From Erythrocercus mccallii (taxonomy: Eukaryota > Chordata > Aves > Passeriformes > Dicruridae): 64,000 bases of DNA. A program made the translations under genes and the position numbers. The stretch covers positions 1,366,907-1,430,906 of the forward strand of contig VZRG01000029.1 in NCBI GenBank assembly GCA_013397435.1, in the 5' to 3' direction. Shown piece by piece: positions 59,001-64,000 of this stretch (position 1 is its first letter; each line of letters starts with the position of its first letter). The notes under the pieces are model-generated. The model ran no database searches, was not told where the DNA came from, and saw only the letters and a list, made by a program, of their open reading frames with translations.

Positions 59001-62000
59001 GTGAAACTGGCAAAACAAACACACTCTGAGCTCTATGGGGCAGTGAATATCTTTCTGTTCTGAATACTAGCTAGCGAGGGGTTTCTGCTCCAAGTCTAGA
59101 GCTCATCACACTATAAATCATAGCAAACACACCTGCAAAGTAAATAACATAATCCTAGCAGCTATTAAAACCTAGAGATTTTGTAATTATTTATTCTTGC
59201 TGCATACATGCCTATGTGTCTTTCTCTCCCTCCAGAGCAAAGAAAATTAGGAACTACTACAACCACACACTGTAGTAGTAGTATACTCATTATAGTGTAT
59301 AAGAGATGACAAAAAGCAGTGACTTATCACTCTCCCAATGATAGAGGCAGAATTAAGAAATATGCCCCCTGCTGCTGGTCCTGCAAGGGCTTGGAAATGT
59401 CAGACAATAAATATTTCACATAGTGGTATGTTTTTGTCTCTATTTTGGTCTTTTTACTGTAAGCATACTGTGTATTTATCTGGTTAATGGATGTAAGTCA
59501 TAGTGTAAATCTTATGATGCACAAAGTTTTCAATCATCTGTATTTTTACTCTGGGTGACTCAGACTTGAAATATAATCAGCACAATATTAATTTCACAGC
59601 ACAGTTAGAAGCAAGCATTGTTAAAAATACAGAATGATAAAAATGCCCTTCGCCTTTCTTCCTTGCACAACAGTATCTGCCTTTTCAATGGGGACTTCAG
59701 TGAAATGTCTTTTAAATACATGTACAGATCAAAATCCAGAATGTGAATTGTATCAAACAATAAAATGATTAAAGTGTAAAACACAAGCCTTTTTTCCCCT
59801 CTGTGATTAGTAATTTTATGAGGAAAAGGGACTGAGTGTAGCGTGTAATTGTCAAGATCTGGAGACAACAAAATGGAAAACATATTTTTCAGGCATTATT
59901 GACTTGCCTGCATATGCATTTTGAGTACATTTCTAAATACAAATGAAAGATCCTTAAAGCCCTACAAAGCTAGTCATAGCTGTGTTCAAGTATTCTTAAG
60001 TGAAGATAATACTAGAAAGAATAAAAAAAATGTTGAATTGCAAGGCAACATGCAGATTGGGAGACAAACAGTATTGAGCAAGAGGGTTCAATTTGCAAAT
60101 AAATTATTTACTTAAAACAAATACCCCCCAAAGTTTTGAATCTGACTCCTGGGACTTTTGAGTATCTAATGTGAAATGCAAGTTTCCCATAGCATGTGAA
60201 AAGCATAGTTTCCCAAATTGTAAAAGCACTCCTGAAACATCATAGTTCAGGTGTGAAGCTTCAAGTGCATTCAGAATTTTAACATTTCATCAGTTTATTT
60301 AAATTAAATAGGAAGCATAAGATATTTTACCAGTTGCAGTGGGCTGGCAATGATGTAATGCAAACTTGTAAATCATTTTCAGTGAAGGCCTCATGGCTCA
60401 GCACAACTTTTCTGTAATACACTAAATTGCTGGCATAACTTTAAAATTTGTAATGCTTGGAGATCATGAAAATAAGAACAGAAGCCATATGTATGTGGAA
60501 GAAGTAGCTGAAAATATGAATTCAGGCTTAAAAGTTTTACAGATCGAGTGGTTGTCTTTAAAGCAAAAAGTGTGTCTGATAAGTGTTAAACCATGGCACA
60601 TGTAAGCGCTATAGAGAGTGAAATAGAAGTACACCACAGAAATACAATGTTAAAATTATGTGGTACACACTGTGGTAGTGCATTTCTCAGAAAAAAATGT
60701 TTTTATGATGAAGTATTGTAAAGATACTGCTATACTACGTGTTTAGAATGGTAAATGTGATTATTGTCAATTTTAACTAGTCAGGTATGCAGTATTTTTG
60801 ACTAGTCATTGAAAAATTATTCATTTTCTGGGCTAGGATTTTCAGTTAAGGCATTCAAGCATCACTGAAATGATGCATAATCCCCAGGCTTTATTGCTGC
60901 TTATATCTGTGGGTTTATATTGCAGCACAGGTACCAAGAGAAACAAATTATATTGCTTCAGTGGGAGTTAAAAAGGCAAAAATTAGGAAAAAAAGAAAAG
61001 GCTGAAAATAAATATACATCTGTTGTGAATCTGGATTGACTTTAAGGTTAAATGATGCCTGCATTGACCAAATTGCCATGGAAAAATATGAACTGATCAT
61101 AATTACAGTAGAATAAAACTTTGTCCTCTTGCTTTGGTAGGCTCTTGAGTACAATAAAAACTTTGGCTAGAGGAAACTGAATTCATATTTGTAAGCTTTC
61201 CTTTTGACAGTAAGGAAAATACTCTTAAATGGTGTAAATTGCCATCTTTTCGCTGACTTCAGCAAAGTTATGACAATTTATATCACTCAAATGGTGGTCC
61301 TCAAGTATGACTTATCTATCTAATTTTACTGTAATACGCACATTGCAAATATACAAACCACACACTAGAAAGAACGGACAAGAATCCTACTTACATTCTG
61401 ATAAATATTCAGGATGGTGGTTCTTTCAGTCTCCAACATAAAAAATCAGAAATACAAAAGTCCTGAAGAGGAGGAATTGTACACTGGTTCATTCAGGTCA
61501 ATTTTACATGATCTCCTTCCCCATAAATTGTAAGTTAAAAAACCAAAAGCGACCCACCAGCAAAACCAAGAAACACGAAGTGAATGCAAATAGTAGTCCA
61601 TACATGAAAATATAAAGGATGTTCCAAACTGTGTTGGCTCCAGATGTTTTTATGAGTTAAACAGTTTACTGTTTTCACATATTTAAAACATTCTATTTTT
61701 TTCACTTGATGTTTATAAGCTTTGGGCAAACTTGCTGGCATTGATTTAAGTTATGCTTTTGCACCACATGTAGGTTAAACACACATTCTGAAAAGGTACA
61801 AGGCAAACAAGAATTCAATTACTAGTATTGAGAGGTAGCAACTGCTTACAATTTTTCCAGTAATTATTCTGTTATTACTGAGAAGACTTGCACTGAAGCT
61901 ATAACTAAAAGGTTATATATATTCTTTACAAAGGATGCTATCATATAGCCATAGTTACTTTGTAACTGCACAGAAACCTTCTGAATCATTTGAGAAAGTG

Positions 62001-62415
62001 TTTGAAGCTGTTTATTTGCCTTAACATTAGTTGCCTATATTTGTGTTCTCCTTATATAGTTTAAAATGAAAGCATAAAGCTCTGCAGCGAATTGTATTTC
62101 CAGTTCACGCATGCTTAAAAATGATTTTTAAAGAAGTAATAAGAACACTTGATGTAGGACTTGTGAACTTATTTGGGAACTCAGAAGCCCAGGGAAGCAC
62201 ATTCCTGAATTTGGGTATGAAGCTATTGACAAACACGGAGCTGTGCCATTGCAGCTTTGCTATTGTATTCTTCTTTTTCTTCTTCACCTTTAGGAACGTC
62301 TCCTACCTCTCCCTAAAATGTCCTGTTTGGCTTGTCTCTTATTTCTCCTGGAAACCTTATCTTTCTCCCTTTCCCTCGCACCCTCTCACTTTCTTCATTG
62401 TGCTTCACTTATTTC
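56055..62415. other. AT-rich non-coding stretch
   Basis: No gene or interspersed repeat recognised in over 6 kb, apart from the tandem duplication at 58.3 kb. An A-run is at about 57,539-57,552. The longest frame outside the CpG island is 92 codons (59605-59883, minus). Lack of recognisable young repeats beside a CpG island is common next to regulated genes, but conservation cannot be judged from one sequence. Confidence 0.5.
58327..58382. repeat. 26/30-bp tandem duplication
   Basis: Copy one (58,327-58,352) and copy two (58,353-58,382) both start atcagaggacatgcaag and end aagatgcttaat. The second has a 4-base insertion. Otherwise they are identical, so the duplication is probably recent. 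Confidence 0.95.
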
Positions 62416-62418
62416 ACT

Positions 62419-62489
62419 CTTTTTTTGTTTGTTTGGTTTTGGGTGGGTTTTTTTTTTGTTTTTTTTTTTTTTGTTTTTTTGTTTTTTTG
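62419..62489 (+). repeat. T-rich tract with G interruptions
   Basis: About 70 bases of T-runs separated by single or few Gs on the plus strand (for example tttttttgtttgtttgg). It directly precedes the CpG island. It is read as Phe, Leu, Val and Cys strings in plus-strand frames and Lys strings in the minus frame. It may act as a nucleosome-poor promoter flank, or be a decayed A-tail of a minus-strand retroposon. Confidence 0.85.
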
Positions 62490-62549
62490 GTCATGTGCGA
62501 GAAATCCTGCATGGCCTTCCACCTAGAATTAAGAAAAGGCATTTTTACA

Positions 62550-62960
62550 CCGGCTTGGCTTCGGCACTTCCCCGATCCTTCACAGCTGTGGCGGTGTGAG
62601 GGCTCCAGCGGCGGCGGCCCTGGAAGGAGAGGTGCTGGCATTCCTGCCCCTCCGGCCCCGGCCCCCCTGACTGCGACTCGCCCCCGTGGCCGGGGCGGGC
62701 GGGCGGACAGCAGCAGGTTGGAGAGCGGCGGAGGGCAGCGGTGCGGAGCGGTGCGCGGGGGTCGCCCCGCCGCTCCCACCTGGGACCGCCCGTGCGCCCC
62801 GCAGCCCTCGGGCCGCCGCCGCCGGGGCCGCTGCGGGCGCGACGCTCCGCGCCCGTCGCTGTCTCACAGTTACCGCTTCATGGCAGCGCCTGTTTGCGAG
62901 GGACAGCAGCACCCCTGTGCTGGCAGCCCGGCGTGTTCCCAGACTAAAGAGGGGTTCAGC
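62550..62960. promoter_or_regulatory. CpG island
   Basis: About 50 CpGs occur in about 400 bases by hand count, GC content is very high, and SP1-like GC boxes are present (ggggcgggcgggcgg near 62,693-62,706). This is typical of a vertebrate promoter. The edges are sharp, with a T-rich tract to the left and AT-rich DNA to the right. Long frames cross it on both strands (346 codons plus, 62121-63161; 141 codons minus, 62580-63005). They are Gly/Arg/Ala/Pro-rich and match nothing I know, as expected of stop-poor GC-rich DNA. The gene it serves, the start site and the direction are not visible. Confidence 0.75.
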
Positions 62961-63838
62961 CATCGAGATTTCTTTGTATTCCGCTCTTCTAATATTAGAA
63001 CACATATTGAAACGATAAACACAATGAAAAGCACAAAATATTTCATCAGTGTTGTAACTGTATATTTCCTTTATTCTGAAGAAATATCAAGTTTTCAACC
63101 GTGCGCAGAGGCAGCAACTTCTGCTTTGGACGCCGCTCTCTTTGTAAAGACTGCGTTGTAACAGTTAAATCTAAAGACAGTTATTAAAAAGAGTTAGATG
63201 TCAGAAAAGGGGGGAAATCTTACCGTCGAAAGACTGCTGCAGGTTCCAGCTCAGTCTGAAACTGCAGTGAAAAGCGGAGCAGCTGCTGAACAAAAGTTTT
63301 AGATTTTTTTTTTAAAGAAAGTCTGCAAAACTAATTTCCCACAAAATAGGACTCAATTTCCGTTTAAGAAACTAGCTCTTGCAAAAGTCATACAATTGCT
63401 GATTTTTTCCACTAGCAATTGAAATTCATTTTATCTTTAGCACATGGACCCAAGAATTTAGACTTGAGAGAAATGGTTTTCCTTTGCTTTTTTTTTTTTT
63501 AAATTTATTATTTTTATTTTGGTATGAGGGGAGGAGGAGCAAGGTACACCGAGCAGGAAGAGCTGAAGAATAAAACCTTTGCGCAGTGGGCAGCTCTTTG
63601 GTCATTGATCACTAAATGCGTTATCCTGATTTAAACCAGTTAACAGCCGCCTTCGTGGCTACTGTAATTCCACTACACGCATGTTAAAAATAAATTTAAA
63701 AAAATAAAAAAAGACAGGCCCAGACCGTCCAGGTTGTCCCCCCAAACCACTAAAGACATTTTGCAACAAAGCAAATGAAGATACAAGAGATAAATATTAT
63801 GCGATTTCTTGTTTTGAAGGGGCAGAGGGCAAGAGGGG
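62961..63838. other. AT-rich spacer between two CpG islands
   Basis: AT-rich sequence with a T-run at about 63,488-63,500 and an A-rich run near 63,690-63,712. It contains the candidate minus-strand splice donor described separately. It may be 5' UTR, intron or promoter DNA of a gene reading in either direction. Confidence 0.4.
63223..63325 (-). other. candidate minus-strand exon end with splice donor
   Basis: Read on the minus strand, a segment ends ctttcgacg and is followed at 63,222 by gtaagatttcc, close to the vertebrate donor consensus. One minus frame stays open for about 34 codons up to the donor (ending QFQTELEPAAVFRR), with no ATG in view. Upstream at 63,325 tttgcag could be an acceptor, but its pyrimidine tract is poor. 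It fits a leftward transcript whose first exon lies between the two CpG islands. The peptide is unfamiliar, so a non-coding 5' exon or chance are both possible. Confidence 0.25.
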
Positions 63839-63839
63839 A

Positions 63840-64000
63840 AACTTCTCTCGCTGCAGCCAGAGTTGCTGGCACGGTGGGCGCCGGTAGGTTCGTTGCAGGC
63901 CCAGCCGCCGATGCTGGGGCACAGCGGAGGCTCTTGAGGGCGGCCGGGCCAGCGCGAGTGCCGGGGCGGTGGGCGCGGGCGAAGCGGATGGGTGACCCGC
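63840..64000. promoter_or_regulatory. CpG island, cut by window end
   Basis: Nineteen CpGs occur in about 160 bases, with GC content rising toward the edge (cggccgggccagcgcgagtg, ccggggcggtgggcgcgggc). It continues beyond the window. With the island at 62.6 kb it suggests a composite promoter region of a gene lying mainly to the right or reading leftward through this window. No start codon context or known N-terminus could be recognised. Confidence 0.7.

Noticed and set aside
62580..63005. 141-codon minus-strand frame (and a 121-codon one at 62414-62779) in the CpG island
   Set aside because: Antisense by-products of the same island, Ala/Arg/Pro-rich, with no recognisable protein.
62121..63161. 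346-codon plus-strand open frame, the longest in the window
   Set aside because: It runs through a T-rich tract (Phe strings), a CpG island (Gly/Arg/Ala/Pro strings) and AT-rich DNA with three unrelated compositions and no domain. Stop-poor GC-rich DNA explains its length.

Overview
The window is vertebrate nuclear DNA, almost certainly from a bird and probably a songbird. The evidence is its interspersed repeats. Several fragments are CR1 LINEs with the typical avian 3' end (reading tcatagaatcatagaat and ttggaagggac on the antisense strand, or gattctgtgattttgtga on the sense strand). A short element near 43.7-43.8 kb joins a decayed tRNA-Ile head to a CR1-like tail, the architecture of the passerine SINE TguSINE1. 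Older amniote repeats also survive: a CR1-clade LINE that I recognise from turtle and crocodile genomes, a 5S-rRNA-derived SINE and two MIR-type CORE-SINE relics. There is no operon structure, prokaryotic gene, CRISPR array or recognisable provirus.

Most of the window (about 1-62,400) reads as AT-rich, CpG-poor intergenic or intronic DNA. I could not recognise one host protein-coding exon. The open frames are short, lie on both strands and resemble no family I know, apart from two pieces of LINE reverse-transcriptase ORF inside repeats. Layout: 1-7.3 kb unassigned; 7.3 kb MIR-type relic; 9.37 kb G-run cluster; 10.2 kb 44-base T homopolymer; 15.6, 17.6, 21.3 and 23.6-24.3 kb avian CR1 copies; 25.6 kb a strong 20-bp hairpin abutting a 5S-derived SINE; 31.9-33.0 kb an isolated GC- and CpG-rich patch with an AAT microsatellite and a CGGTCC hexamer array; 37.3 kb second MIR-type relic; 38.8-39.5 kb ancient CR1-clade LINE; 43.7 kb TguSINE1-like copy; 47.7 kb another ancient LINE 3' end; 50.5-52.3 kb a long, roughly colinear ancient LINE; 55.6-56.0 kb a CpG-retaining patch ending in AATAAA and an A-rich tract.

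The right end changes character. A dense CpG island lies at about 62,550-62,960, after a T-rich tract, and a second one starts near 63,840 and runs off the window. Together they look like the promoter region of a gene that is mostly outside the window. A good minus-strand splice-donor sequence at about 63,222 would suit transcription leftward from the edge island, but neither gene nor direction can be fixed from the sequence alone.

I found no convincing new molecular system. The items most worth a second look are the hairpin beside the 5S-derived SINE, the two isolated CpG-rich patches in the desert, and the old LINE and SINE relics as candidates for exapted regulatory DNA.
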